The notes under the pieces are model-generated. The model worked only from the letters and a program-made list of their open reading frames with translations. It was not told where the DNA came from and made no database searches. Positions 56,322-64,000 of a stretch of DNA of 64,000 bases are shown piece after piece. Made by a program: the position numbers and the translations under genes. The first letter of the stretch is position 1. Each line of letters starts with the position of its first letter. This DNA is from Rhodobacteraceae bacterium M385 (GTDB lineage: Bacteria > Pseudomonadota > Alphaproteobacteria > Rhodobacterales > Rhodobacteraceae): the NCBI GenBank assembly GCA_025141835.1, contig CP081102.1:1-64000 (forward strand). Reading direction: 5' to 3'.

Positions 56322-57137
56322 ATGGACTACGGCTATCAGCTACTTCGCCACGCCTTCGCGCAGGTTTTCGGCAATCTGCCCCAAGCGGCGCGAATTACAC
56401 TGGTGCTTTTGGCGGTTCCTTTAGTGATTGCGTTCGCCACAAACCCCAGCTTACTGGACGGCAGCGCCTTCCATGTGGACCCGGTCACCGGGCTGGCAGA
56501 TTTCGGGGGCCTGAACCTGCTCGGCGCACTTTTGACGTTGATTGCCGGGCTTGTGTGCTGGCTTTGGGCCGCCGTGGCGTGGCATCGCTTTGTACTGCTT
56601 GAGGAGTATCCGCGCGGAATGTTCCCCAATTGGAAGGGGTCGCAGATCGCCAATTACTTCGGCAATGCGGTGCTGGTTTTTCTGATTATGATCGGTGCCG
56701 GCATTGGCGCGGGACTCGTTGTGGGAATCGTGGTTGCCGTATCTCAAAGCCCTACCGTGGCAGTTTTACTGGGCGTCGGGTTGATCTTTGGCCTGTCCTG
56801 GGTTGCGACCCGTGTCGGGTTGATCCTGCCTGCGGCAGCGATTGGTGAGTCGTTAAAAATCAGCGAAAGCTGGAAAGCGACCGCGCCAGTGTCGGGGCAG
56901 ATCATTTTGCCGATCATCGTGATCGCCCTCGTCTCGACAATCCTGAACCAGGGGATCGTCGCGGCTTTTGGCACCTCGGTGGAGGTGATGACACCCATCG
57001 GGCCGCAGCAGCAGGTGACCTTCTCTACCATCGGCATCTTGCTGAGCGTTGCAGTGGGGTGGGCGCAGATGCTGATAAACCTCGCGTTGATGACGACGCT
57101 TTACGGCAACCTGATCCAAGGGCGTCAGTTGAACTGA
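56322..57137 (+). CDS. Integral membrane protein of unknown function
   Basis: A 271-residue protein with about six transmembrane helices (about 22-40, 62-88, 116-140, 145-162, 190-215, 232-255). A conserved-looking cytosolic loop reads WHRFVLLEEYPRGMFPNWKGSQIANYFGN (near 87-115). The overall look recalls glycerophosphoryl-diester/YIP1-like membrane-domain proteins, but I cannot assign it. It lies 52 bases before ilvA, which may be cotranscribed. Confidence 0.75.
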   Translation: MDYGYQLLRHAFAQVFGNLPQAARITLVLLAVPLVIAFATNPSLLDGSAFHVDPVTGLADFGGLNLLGALLTLIAGLVCWLWAAVAWHRFVLLEEYPRGMFPNWKGSQIANYFGNAVLVFLIMIGAGIGAGLVVGIVVAVSQSPTVAVLLGVGLIFGLSWVATRVGLILPAAAIGESLKISESWKATAPVSGQIILPIIVIALVSTILNQGIVAAFGTSVEVMTPIGPQQQVTFSTIGILLSVAVGWAQMLINLALMTTLYGNLIQGRQLN

Positions 57138-57188
57138 TTCTGCCAACTGGCGCTGGACACGCGAGGCAAGACGCGCCAAGCCATTGCC

Positions 57189-58436
57189 ATGAAAGATTTC
57201 GCCACCGCCGCCAAAGCCACGACATCCGCCTTGCGGGATTTGTTTCCTGCGACGCCATTGTTGAAGAACGCCTATCTGAGCGAACGCTTCGGTGCGGATA
57301 TTTGGCTTAAGCGCGAAGACCTTTCCCCCGTCCGGTCCTACAAGTTGCGCGGCGCGTTCAACGCCATGCGGAAAGTGCGGACGGAAAAGCCGGATCAGAT
57401 GGATTTCGTATGTGCCAGCGCGGGCAACCACGCCCAAGGAATGGCGTTTGTCTGCGCGCATTTCGGGGTGCGGGGGCGGATTTACATGCCCGTCACAACG
57501 CCGGAACAGAAGGTGTTGAAGACCCGGACCTTTGGCGGAGACGCGGTTGAGATCGTGCTGGAAGGCGACTTTTTCGACGAAACCCAATCTGCCGCGAAGG
57601 CCTATTGCGATGAAGTTGGCGCCCATTTTCTGTCGCCCTTTGATGATCCCGATGTGATCGAGGGCCAAGCCTCGGTCGCGGTGGAGATGATCGACCAATT
57701 GGGCCGCGCGCCGGATCATTTGGTGCTGCCTGTGGGCGGCGGCGGCTTGTCGTCTGGGATGCTGTCGTATTTGCGGGCAGTAGGGGCCGAGACCTACACA
57801 ACCTTGGTAGAGCCTGCGGGCGGGCCCAGTTTGACCGCCGCGCTGAAAATCGGCGCGCCGCAGACGATTGAGATCACCGATACCTTCGTGGATGGCGCGG
57901 CCGTGGCCCGCATTGGGGACCGCAACTTCGAGGTTTTGCGCAGCGTGCCCCCGCGCGACGTGTTGATCGCGCCAGAGAACCGGATTTGCGTCACGATTCA
58001 AGAAATGCTGAACCTTGAAGGCATTGTGCTGGAACCGGCCGGCGCACTGTCGATCAACGTGTTGGAAGACCTGCGCGATCAGATCGCGGGCAAGACAGTG
58101 GTTTGCGTCACCTCTGGCGGCAACTTCGATTTTGAGCGTTTGCCGGAGGTGAAAGAGAGGGCGCAGAAATGGCAGGGCCTGAAGAAATACTTCATCCTCC
58201 GCCTGCCGCAACGCCCCGGCGCGTTGCGCGACTTTCTGGATATGTTGGGGGACGACGACAACATTACCCGGTTTGAATATCTCAAGAAGAACTCCCGCAA
58301 CTTCGGGTCCGTGCTGATCGGTATCGAATCACAACGGGCGGGCAGTTTCCCCGAGCTGGAAGATCGCGTCGCCTCTCGCGGGTTTGGGTTCCGCGATATT
58401 ACCGACGATCAAATCCTTGCAGATTTCCTGATTTAA
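57189..58436 (+). CDS. ilvA: Threonine ammonia-lyase
   Basis: IlvA deaminates threonine to 2-oxobutyrate, the entry to isoleucine synthesis. The 415-residue PLP enzyme has the Schiff-base Lys in SPVRSYKLRGAFNAM near 46-60, ASAGNHAQGMAFV near 76, the phosphate loop LPVGGGGLSSGML near 179-191, and a carboxy ACT-like domain (FILRLPQRPGALRDFLDMLGDDDNITRFEYLKK split near 337-368) that would sense isoleucine. It is the shorter, single-regulatory-domain form. Confidence 0.93.
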   Translation: MKDFATAAKATTSALRDLFPATPLLKNAYLSERFGADIWLKREDLSPVRSYKLRGAFNAMRKVRTEKPDQMDFVCASAGNHAQGMAFVCAHFGVRGRIYMPVTTPEQKVLKTRTFGGDAVEIVLEGDFFDETQSAAKAYCDEVGAHFLSPFDDPDVIEGQASVAVEMIDQLGRAPDHLVLPVGGGGLSSGMLSYLRAVGAETYTTLVEPAGGPSLTAALKIGAPQTIEITDTFVDGAAVARIGDRNFEVLRSVPPRDVLIAPENRICVTIQEMLNLEGIVLEPAGALSINVLEDLRDQIAGKTVVCVTSGGNFDFERLPEVKERAQKWQGLKKYFILRLPQRPGALRDFLDMLGDDDNITRFEYLKKNSRNFGSVLIGIESQRAGSFPELEDRVASRGFGFRDITDDQILADFLI

Positions 58437-58443
58437 GCGCGGG

Positions 58444-58770
58444 TTAAGCGGCGCTCGCCAGCTCTGGCACTTGCGGCGCAACCTCGGCCAATGCGGCGGC
58501 GAAGGCATCGCGAACTGCGGCGAGATCGGGGGTATCGCCGTCGTTACAGGCAGCCTCCGCCAGCGTGCAGGCTTTCACCAAGCTTATGAACCCAAGGTTC
58601 GCCGCAGATCCCCGCAGAAAATGGAAATCCGCCGCGTTGGCGGTGCCCGGCGCAAGGTTGCCCAAGGTTTCCTGAAGCTCTGCCACGAACAGCAGGGCCA
58701 CATCAGCGAATTCTTCTTCCCCAATGTCTTCACGCAGCTCATTCAGGCGGGTCCAATCCACATGGGTCAT
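58444..58770 (-). CDS. Histidine phosphotransfer (Hpt) domain protein
   Basis: A 108-residue stand-alone Hpt domain. The phosphorylated His is His50 in DFHFLRGSAANLGFISL, close to the H-x-L-K-G-S-x-x-L-G signature. Hpt proteins pass phosphate between a hybrid kinase and a response regulator. I take the ATG at 58770, with TAGGAG 8 bases upstream; a GTG at 58776 is too close to it. It is divergent from a receiver-PP2C gene, which is its likely partner. Confidence 0.88.
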   Translation of the reverse strand: MTHVDWTRLNELREDIGEEEFADVALLFVAELQETLGNLAPGTANAADFHFLRGSAANLGFISLVKACTLAEAACNDGDTPDLAAVRDAFAAALAEVAPQVPELASAA

Positions 58771-58920
58771 CGTCACACTCCTAACCGTCGAAGCGACCTC
58801 TATAGGCGCAGTTCGTTAACAAATGATGGGCCGGAGGGGGCGGGCCTCTCAAATTGTCTGATTCATGGGACGTTAAAGAAAATCTTCGAAGCTGCCGGTG
58901 AATCAGGTCGAGGGCGAGCA

Positions 58921-60210
58921 ATGGGCGCAGTGATTTCCAAACCCCAAAGGGGCGTTCCAGCGCAGCTTGCTAGCGCGGATGTCACTGCGACTCCGTTAAC
59001 GGTGTTGGTGCTGGATGACAGCCCGGCACAGCGCAATATGGTCAGTGCGCTCCTGCGCAAATGGGGCCATGTCGCCATCGCAACCGGCGACCCGGTGGAA
59101 GCGTTAGCCATGGCGCGCAACCCGGACGTGTCATTGATCCTATGCGACTGGATGATGCCCGAAATGACAGGGCCGGAATTCTGCCGATGCCTACGGGCGG
59201 AGGTGACGGAAACCTACCCCTATGTCCTGTTGCTGACCTCCAACCAAGAACGCAGCGCCGTGGCGGAAGGCTTGGCGGCGGGGGCGGATGATTTCCTTAA
59301 CAAACCCGTCCGGCCGCCCGAACTTCAGGCACGGATGAACGCGGGCGCACGGATCGTAGACATGCAGCGCGAACTGCGTAGCAAGAACGGCCTGTTGGAA
59401 CGCACGTTGGACGAATTGCAGCTTCTGTACGGGGCAATTGACCGCGATCTGGATGAAGCCCGGCGGCTTCAGATGGGCTCGTTGCAAGACACCCATTGCG
59501 CGTTCAACGGGGCGGATGTGGCGCTATTGCTGGAGGCAAGCGGTCATGTCGGCGGTGATATGGTGGGCCACTTCACGGTTAACGATGATATCGTCGCGCT
59601 CTACAGCATTGACGTATCCGGCCATGGTGTCGCCTCGGCTATGCTGGCGGCCCGTGTGGCCGGGATGCTGTCGGATGCTTCCCCCGACCAGAACATCGCC
59701 ATGACGCGCGGCGCGGATGGCGCATTCGCCGCCCTTTCCCCCGAAATTGCAGCCAGCCGCATGAATGACCTGCTCCTGAAGGAGGTGCAGACTGATCGCT
59801 ACTTCACCATCTGCATTGCCATTGCCGATCTGACGACAGGCCACCTGCGCATGGTTCAAGCCGGACACCCCAACCCGATGGTTCTGCGTGCAAATGGAAA
59901 GGTGGATATGGTCGGTGATGGCGGCCCGCCCGTCGGCTTGTTGCCGGATATGCCGTTCACCGCGTTTGACGTGCAGATGGACCCCGGCGACAGGCTTCTT
60001 CTGTATTCGGATGGCCTAACTGAATGCCCCGATTCCGCTGATGCGCTGTTGGACGATGAGGGGCTGATTACCCTGATGAAACGCCATAAGCGGCATGAAG
60101 GTCTGCCGTTTCTGGCTGCCCTGCGCGACGGGCTTGTCACCTTTGCGGGCACTGACGAATTCCCCGATGACCTGTCGGCCTTGCTGTTCACCTTCTCCGG
60201 TCGGGGTTAA
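58921..60210 (+). CDS. Response regulator with SpoIIE/PP2C phosphatase output
   Basis: A 429-residue signalling protein: receiver domain (about 27-145; LVLDDSPAQRNMV, phospho-acceptor Asp in LILCDWMMPEM near 75, conserved Lys in DDFLNKPVRP near 123), a coiled-coil linker (about 145-180) and a PP2C-type Ser/Thr phosphatase (about 190-427; GGDMVGHFTVNDDIV, YSIDVSGHGVASAM, AGHPNPMV, LLLYSDGLTECPD). Such proteins often act on an anti-sigma-factor antagonist in general stress control. Phosphate probably comes through the divergent Hpt protein; no anti-sigma gene is in the window. Confidence 0.92.
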   Translation: MGAVISKPQRGVPAQLASADVTATPLTVLVLDDSPAQRNMVSALLRKWGHVAIATGDPVEALAMARNPDVSLILCDWMMPEMTGPEFCRCLRAEVTETYPYVLLLTSNQERSAVAEGLAAGADDFLNKPVRPPELQARMNAGARIVDMQRELRSKNGLLERTLDELQLLYGAIDRDLDEARRLQMGSLQDTHCAFNGADVALLLEASGHVGGDMVGHFTVNDDIVALYSIDVSGHGVASAMLAARVAGMLSDASPDQNIAMTRGADGAFAALSPEIAASRMNDLLLKEVQTDRYFTICIAIADLTTGHLRMVQAGHPNPMVLRANGKVDMVGDGGPPVGLLPDMPFTAFDVQMDPGDRLLLYSDGLTECPDSADALLDDEGLITLMKRHKRHEGLPFLAALRDGLVTFAGTDEFPDDLSALLFTFSGRG

Positions 60211-60650
60211 GCGCCCGCCAGATACTGCCTTAGAAAGTGACGGTCTCCTGATACGGCCAGTTTCTCTAACGCGACATCCCACGGAAGGAACACCGCCGTA
60301 TGATGCGGCTCGGTCGGGGCAGACCACCGCCGGCCCAACTGCGCCACATAGATGTGGCATTGCTTATGGGCGTAGCGGTCGTAATCAGGCATGTAGGTAT
60401 AGCGATGGAACATCCCCAATCGCCGGGGGGAGTGGATGCGGTAGCCGGTTTCCTCCATTACCTCTCGGTGCAGCGCGGCAAGGGGCTGCTCTCCGGGATC
60501 AATACCGCCACCGGGCAATTGCAATTCAGGCGTTGGCGCATCCTGAAAGCTGGCCAAAAGACCATCTCCGGCGTCGATAATCGCATAGATACCCGGGCGC
60601 GGGCGGTAGGTATGGGCCGGGTCAGGCCAGTGTCCGAAACGTCTGTTCAT
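60207..60650 (-). CDS. NUDIX hydrolase
   Basis: A 147-residue hydrolase with the Nudix box GGGIDPGEQPLAALHREVMEETGY near 46-69 (G-x5-E-x7-REUxEE-x-G form), preceded by IYAIIDAGDGLLASFQD. NUDIX enzymes cleave nucleoside diphosphates linked to another group; the substrate is not deducible. It is convergent with the phosphatase gene (4-base overlap of stops) and divergent from kdsD. Confidence 0.9.
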   Translation of the reverse strand: MNRRFGHWPDPAHTYRPRPGIYAIIDAGDGLLASFQDAPTPELQLPGGGIDPGEQPLAALHREVMEETGYRIHSPRRLGMFHRYTYMPDYDRYAHKQCHIYVAQLGRRWSAPTEPHHTAVFLPWDVALEKLAVSGDRHFLRQYLAGA

Positions 60651-60730
60651 GGTCTACTTTGTGCCACGGCGCGGCGGGCGCGAAAAGCCAATCCTCTCGC
60701 CAAGGGCGCGATGCTCCGCTAAACGGCCCT

Positions 60731-61696
60731 ATGACCCAGAACCAAGCACAATCCCTGCGCGACACAGGCGCCCGCGTCTTACGGACCGAAGCGCGTGCCG
60801 TAGCGACCCTCGCCGATGACTTGCCCGCCGATTTCGCCCCCGCCGCCGAGGCGATATTGGCCACAACGGGCCGTGTGATCCTGTGCGGTATCGGCAAATC
60901 CGGCCACATTAGCCGCAAGATTAGCGCCACATTCGCCTCTACCGGAACACCGTCGGCCTTTGTTCACGCCGCCGAGGCCAGCCACGGCGACCTGGGCATG
61001 GTGATGCCGGGGGATCTGGTGATCTTGATCTCAAACTCCGGCGAAACGTCGGAGTTGAGCGACATCATCGCCCACGTCGCCCGCTTCTCGATTCCGATGA
61101 TCGGCATCTCCAAGAAGCCCGATAGCACCCTGATGCGCGCCGCTGATTTCCGCCTGACCCTTCCGGCGGCAGAGGAAGCCTGTTCGCTGGGGATGGCGCC
61201 CACGACCTCGACCACCCTGGCGCTGGCCTTGGGCGATGCCCTTGCCGTCGCGGTGATGGAGCGACGCGAATTCCAGCCTGAACAGTTCCGCACCTTCCAC
61301 CCCGGTGGCAAACTGGGCGCACAGCTGTCCACCGCCGCGCAACTGATGCACGGCCCCGAGGCATTGCCCTTGGTGGATGCAAACACGCCGATGGCTGAAA
61401 CCCTTGTGGTGATGAGCGAGAAAAGCTTCGGCATCGCGGGTGTGGTCACTGATGGCCGCCTTGTGGGCGTCATTTCCGATGGCGATTTGCGCCGAAACAT
61501 CGCCCATCTGACCGAGCGGACAGCAGGCGAAGTGGCCACCAACCAGCCGCGCACAATCGCGCCGGACCTTTTGGCGGCAGAGGCGATGGGCATGATGGCC
61601 ACCAACAAGATTACCGCGCTTTTTGTGTTGGACGCGGACGGGCACCCAATTGGGATCATCCACCTGCACGACCTGCTACGCGCGGGGCTGGCATAG
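60731..61696 (+). CDS. kdsD: D-arabinose 5-phosphate isomerase (KpsF/GutQ family)
   Basis: KdsD turns ribulose 5-phosphate into arabinose 5-phosphate, the first step toward Kdo of lipopolysaccharide. The 321-residue protein has a SIS domain (VILCGIGKSGHISRKISATFASTG near 48-71, LISNSGETSEL near 99, SLGMAPTTSTTLALALGDALAVA near 155) and two CBS domains (about 205-320). ATG 60731 is used; an earlier in-frame ATG at 60659 has no site. It stands near other surface-sugar genes (ugd and a decarboxylase). Confidence 0.92.
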   Translation: MTQNQAQSLRDTGARVLRTEARAVATLADDLPADFAPAAEAILATTGRVILCGIGKSGHISRKISATFASTGTPSAFVHAAEASHGDLGMVMPGDLVILISNSGETSELSDIIAHVARFSIPMIGISKKPDSTLMRAADFRLTLPAAEEACSLGMAPTTSTTLALALGDALAVAVMERREFQPEQFRTFHPGGKLGAQLSTAAQLMHGPEALPLVDANTPMAETLVVMSEKSFGIAGVVTDGRLVGVISDGDLRRNIAHLTERTAGEVATNQPRTIAPDLLAAEAMGMMATNKITALFVLDADGHPIGIIHLHDLLRAGLA

Positions 61697-61707
61697 CTCG
61701 CGGATGC

Positions 61708-61742
61708 AAAAAGCCCCCGCAGCGATGGCTACGGGGGCTTTC
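61708..61742. terminator. Bidirectional terminator between kdsD and the small secreted protein
   Basis: Stem AAAGCCCCCG/CGGGGGCTTT with a 12-base loop, serving kdsD on the plus strand and the gene ending at 61764 on the minus strand. Confidence 0.8.
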
Positions 61743-61763
61743 GGCTACTAAAGGCTAGGCCGA

Positions 61764-62066
61764 TTAGTTGTTGTCGTCGTCGGCTTCTTCAAGATCTTCA
61801 AAGATCTCTTCGCCGAATTCTGGCTCACCGGAAGCACCGGTGGTGCAGCCGATCATATCGTTTTCAGAGTCGGTGCTTTCGTTGACCACTTCAGCCGTCG
61901 GATCCATGCAATCAACTTCACCCGACAGGGGTGTGGAGTCAGATTGCTCGATTGGCATATCTTCGCTTGCGTTGAAGATTTCGTCCGCGACTTCGGTCGT
62001 GGTTTGGGCGAAAGCGGGGGCGGCCAGCATAGCGGTAGCGGCGGCGATTGTTGCAAAGCGTTTCAT
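61764..62066 (-). CDS. Small secreted acidic protein with DDDNN tail
   Basis: A 100-residue protein with signal peptide (FATIAAATAMLAAPAFAQ, cut after Ala20) and a very acidic mature part (Glu/Asp-rich, with Cys53 and Cys74 in GEVDCMDPTAE and MIGCTTGASG). The end is FGEEIFEDLEEADDDNN. Signal peptide, an EVADEIFNASED segment and the tail resemble the protein at 29945-30271, so the two seem to be distant paralogues. Function unknown. ATG 62066 has GGAAACGAC upstream, and the gene is monocistronic. Confidence 0.72.
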   Translation of the reverse strand: MKRFATIAAATAMLAAPAFAQTTTEVADEIFNASEDMPIEQSDSTPLSGEVDCMDPTAEVVNESTDSENDMIGCTTGASGEPEFGEEIFEDLEEADDDNN

Positions 62067-62261
62067 GTCGTTTCCTTTCGGTTGCATTGGTTAAGCAACG
62101 GGCCACCGAAGGAAATGGTTGCAAAAAAAATGTAATAAATTCAAATCTGTCGCCGGCCGAAGCGCAGATTTTCCTTTATTCACTTGGGTCTTGCGCCCGA
62201 ATCCGGGCAGCCAAATTTCTTTCTCCGACGCCTTGGAAACGGCCGCATCGGACGGCGGATT

Positions 62262-63566
62262 TTACCGCCCGACGCCCTCGTATGCCTCGAACCCGGCGCG
62301 TTTGGCGTCACGAGGGCTGTAGACGTTGCGCAGGTCCGCCATCCGGGGTGTCGCCATCTTCTTGGCGACACGGCTCAGGTCCAAGGCACGGAACTCGTTC
62401 CATTCGGTCAGAACCACCACGAGGTCGGCGTTTTGTACGGATTTATATGGATCATCGACCCAGTTCACGCCGGGCAAAAGCGCCTCTCCCTCGCGGAAAC
62501 CTTGGGGGTCAACGACACGCACTTTCGCCCCGCCGCCGACCAAAGCAGGCACAATCGTCAGTGATGGCGCATCACGCATGTCGTCGGTGTTAGGTTTGAA
62601 CGTCACCCCAAGCACCGAGATCACCTTGCCGTTGAACGAGCCGTCGCACAGATCGCGCAGCTTCTCGATCATGCGGTGCTTGATGTCGTCATTCACCCGG
62701 ATCACGGTTTCCACAATGCTCTGCGGTACGGCGTGATCCTGGCCGATACGGGCCAAAGCGCTGGTGTCTTTCGGGAAGCACGAGCCGCCATAACCGGGGC
62801 CCGCGTGCAGGAACTTATTGCCGATCCGGCCATCCATGCCGATGCCCTTGGAGACCTCTTTCACATCCGCGCCGACCTTTTCGCAAAGGGCGGCGATCTC
62901 GTTGATGAAGGTAATCTTCGTCGCAAGGAAAGCATTGGCGGCGTATTTGATCATCTCGGCGGATTCGAGGTCCGTGGTGACAACCGGGAAATCACGCAGG
63001 AACAAGGGTCGATAGATTTCGTCCATCACTTCCGAGGCGCGGGGCGTCTGAACACCTACGACGACACGGTCAGGGCGCATGAAGTCGTCAATCGCGGCCC
63101 CTTCACGCAGGAATTCAGGGTTGGAAGCCACGTCAAATTCCAGATCAGGGCGCGCTTTGTGGACGACCTGTTTGACCTTGCGGTTGGTGCCGACGGGCAC
63201 GGTGGATTTGGTGACGATCACGCCATAGCCTGTCATCGCATGGGCGACTTCTTCGGCCGCAGCCATCACATAGGTCAGATCCGCGTGGCCATCGCCCCGG
63301 CGCGTCGGCGTACCGACAGCGATAAACACCGCATCGGCGCCATCCACAGCGCTTTTCAGATCCGTGGTGAAGGACAGACGCCCCGCCTCCACGTTCTTGG
63401 CCATCAGCGCATCAAGGCCCGGCTCGTAGATCGGAACCTGCCCCGCGTTCAGCATCTCGATCTTCGAGGGGTCCTTGTCGACACAAATCACGTCATGCCC
63501 GAAGTCCGAGAAACACACACCTGATACGAGGCCAACATAGCCCGTGCCAATCATCGTAATACGCAT
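62262..63566 (-). CDS. ugd: UDP-glucose 6-dehydrogenase
   Basis: Ugd oxidises UDP-glucose to UDP-glucuronate with two NAD+. The 434-residue protein has the NAD-binding start MIGTGYVGLVSGVCFSDFGH near 4-23, VGTPTRRGDGHADLTYV near 84, AEMIKYAANAFLATKITFINE near 205-225 and the catalytic Cys in GYGGSCFPKDTSAL near 259. It is followed upstream (minus strand) by a decarboxylase that uses its product, so the pair makes UDP-xylose from UDP-glucose for surface polysaccharides. Confidence 0.96.
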   Translation of the reverse strand: MRITMIGTGYVGLVSGVCFSDFGHDVICVDKDPSKIEMLNAGQVPIYEPGLDALMAKNVEAGRLSFTTDLKSAVDGADAVFIAVGTPTRRGDGHADLTYVMAAAEEVAHAMTGYGVIVTKSTVPVGTNRKVKQVVHKARPDLEFDVASNPEFLREGAAIDDFMRPDRVVVGVQTPRASEVMDEIYRPLFLRDFPVVTTDLESAEMIKYAANAFLATKITFINEIAALCEKVGADVKEVSKGIGMDGRIGNKFLHAGPGYGGSCFPKDTSALARIGQDHAVPQSIVETVIRVNDDIKHRMIEKLRDLCDGSFNGKVISVLGVTFKPNTDDMRDAPSLTIVPALVGGGAKVRVVDPQGFREGEALLPGVNWVDDPYKSVQNADLVVVLTEWNEFRALDLSRVAKKMATPRMADLRNVYSPRDAKRAGFEAYEGVGR

Positions 63567-63596
63567 GGGGAAACCTTTATTGCCGTCAGCCGTACT

Positions 63597-64000
63597 CTAG
63601 CGGTGTGAGGCCAGAGTGGGGAGAAGATTTTCGAAGTAAGAGATGGTTTTTTGCAAGCCGTCCTCTAGCTGGATCGTGGGTGTCCAATCTAGCAGCGTCT
63701 GCGCCCGGGATATATCGGGGCGACGTTGCTTTGGATCATCTTGCGGCAAAGGCTGATAGGTGATGTCAGATTTAGATCCTGTCAATTCAATAACTGCGTT
63801 AGCTAACTGTGCCATCGTGAATTCAGCGGGATTTCCCAAGTTTACGGGGCCAGGTTGTTCGCCCTCATAGGCCATCAGGGCCATCAGTCCTTGAACCAGC
63901 TCGTCCACAAAACAGAATGCGCGGGTTTGCTCTCCATCGCCGAACAAGGTGATGTCGGATTCGGTCAGCGCTTGTACGATAAAATTGGAAACAACGCGCC
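63597..64000 (-). CDS. UDP-glucuronate decarboxylase-like SDR epimerase/dehydratase (truncated by window end)
   Basis: Only the last 133 or so residues are inside the window. They read RVVSNFIVQALTESDITLFG then DGEQTRAFCFVDELVQGLMAL, NLGNPAEFTMAQLANAVIELT and RRPDISRAQTLLDWTP, the standard carboxy half of UDP-glucuronate decarboxylases and close NDP-sugar epimerases. The frame continues past 64000, so start and NAD-binding domain cannot be seen. The stop is 30 bases from the ugd start, suggesting one operon with ugd. Confidence 0.88.
   Translation of the reverse strand, partial: RVVSNFIVQALTESDITLFGDGEQTRAFCFVDELVQGLMALMAYEGEQPGPVNLGNPAEFTMAQLANAVIELTGSKSDITYQPLPQDDPKQRRPDISRAQTLLDWTPTIQLEDGLQKTISYFENLLPTLASHR

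Noticed and set aside
56853..58211. Long minus-strand frame opposite ilvA
   Set aside because: Antisense shadow; product is His/Arg-rich without a recognisable domain.

Overview
The window reads as the dnaA-proximal part of a Rhodobacterales (Roseobacter-type) alphaproteobacterial chromosome. The reasons are the dnaA-dnaN-recF-gyrB block starting at base 1, the rimP-nusA-ylxR-infB order, an alphaproteobacterial curli-type cluster with csgH, and high GC with strong third-position bias (estimated by eye, not computed). I found no rRNA or tRNA gene, no insertion sequence, no CRISPR array and no prophage.

Layout. 1-6823: replication start genes dnaA, dnaN, recF, a DUF1697 gene and gyrB. 6824-9255: a long regulatory spacer and a compact curli-type amyloid cluster (curlin-repeat protein, CsgH, second curlin-repeat protein) ending at an intrinsic terminator. 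9295-20403: mixed metabolism (MFS exporter, trhO, pncA, a nucleotidyltransferase, a close relative of animal glycine amidinotransferase, MarC, DUF421, a deleted MscS channel, an rRNA methyltransferase, arsH, a flavodoxin-fold protein, pncB). 20403-21863: a small defence-like insertion, made of a low-GC putative abortive-infection gene overlapping the end of pncB and a ParDE toxin-antitoxin pair with a palindromic operator candidate. 21879-27470: arfB, a structured RNA gene that looks like a 6S RNA candidate, a queuosine-precursor transporter, an aminotransferase-GNAT-sulfurtransferase operon, smpB and dapA.

27612-39268: a lytic transglycosylase, a small secreted acidic protein, the infB-ylxR-nusA-rimP operon with an attenuator-like leader, a group of small secreted proteins (two I78-inhibitor-like, one with an orphan SecD P1-head-like domain), a NYN-LOTUS protein and a GNAT remnant. 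39265-46650: a TetR regulator facing an AEC transporter, formaldehyde detoxification (S-formylglutathione hydrolase), a HAD hydrolase, an ornithine cyclodeaminase-like enzyme, an MFS carrier, zapE and a CAT-like acetyltransferase. 46650-58436: folC-accD, a CPBP protease, lipoproteins, ilvD, argG and ilvA. 58444-64000: an Hpt/PP2C response-regulator pair, a NUDIX hydrolase, kdsD, a second small secreted acidic protein, ugd and a truncated UDP-glucuronate decarboxylase (surface polysaccharide precursors).

The least ordinary signals are: the structured RNA at about 22404-22546; a modular dispersed intergenic repeat present seven times; the putative AbiC gene fused by a 4-base overlap to pncB; the 11-residue-periodic curlin cluster; two distant small secreted proteins sharing an acidic DDDN tail; and the terminator hairpin sitting inside the rimP leader.
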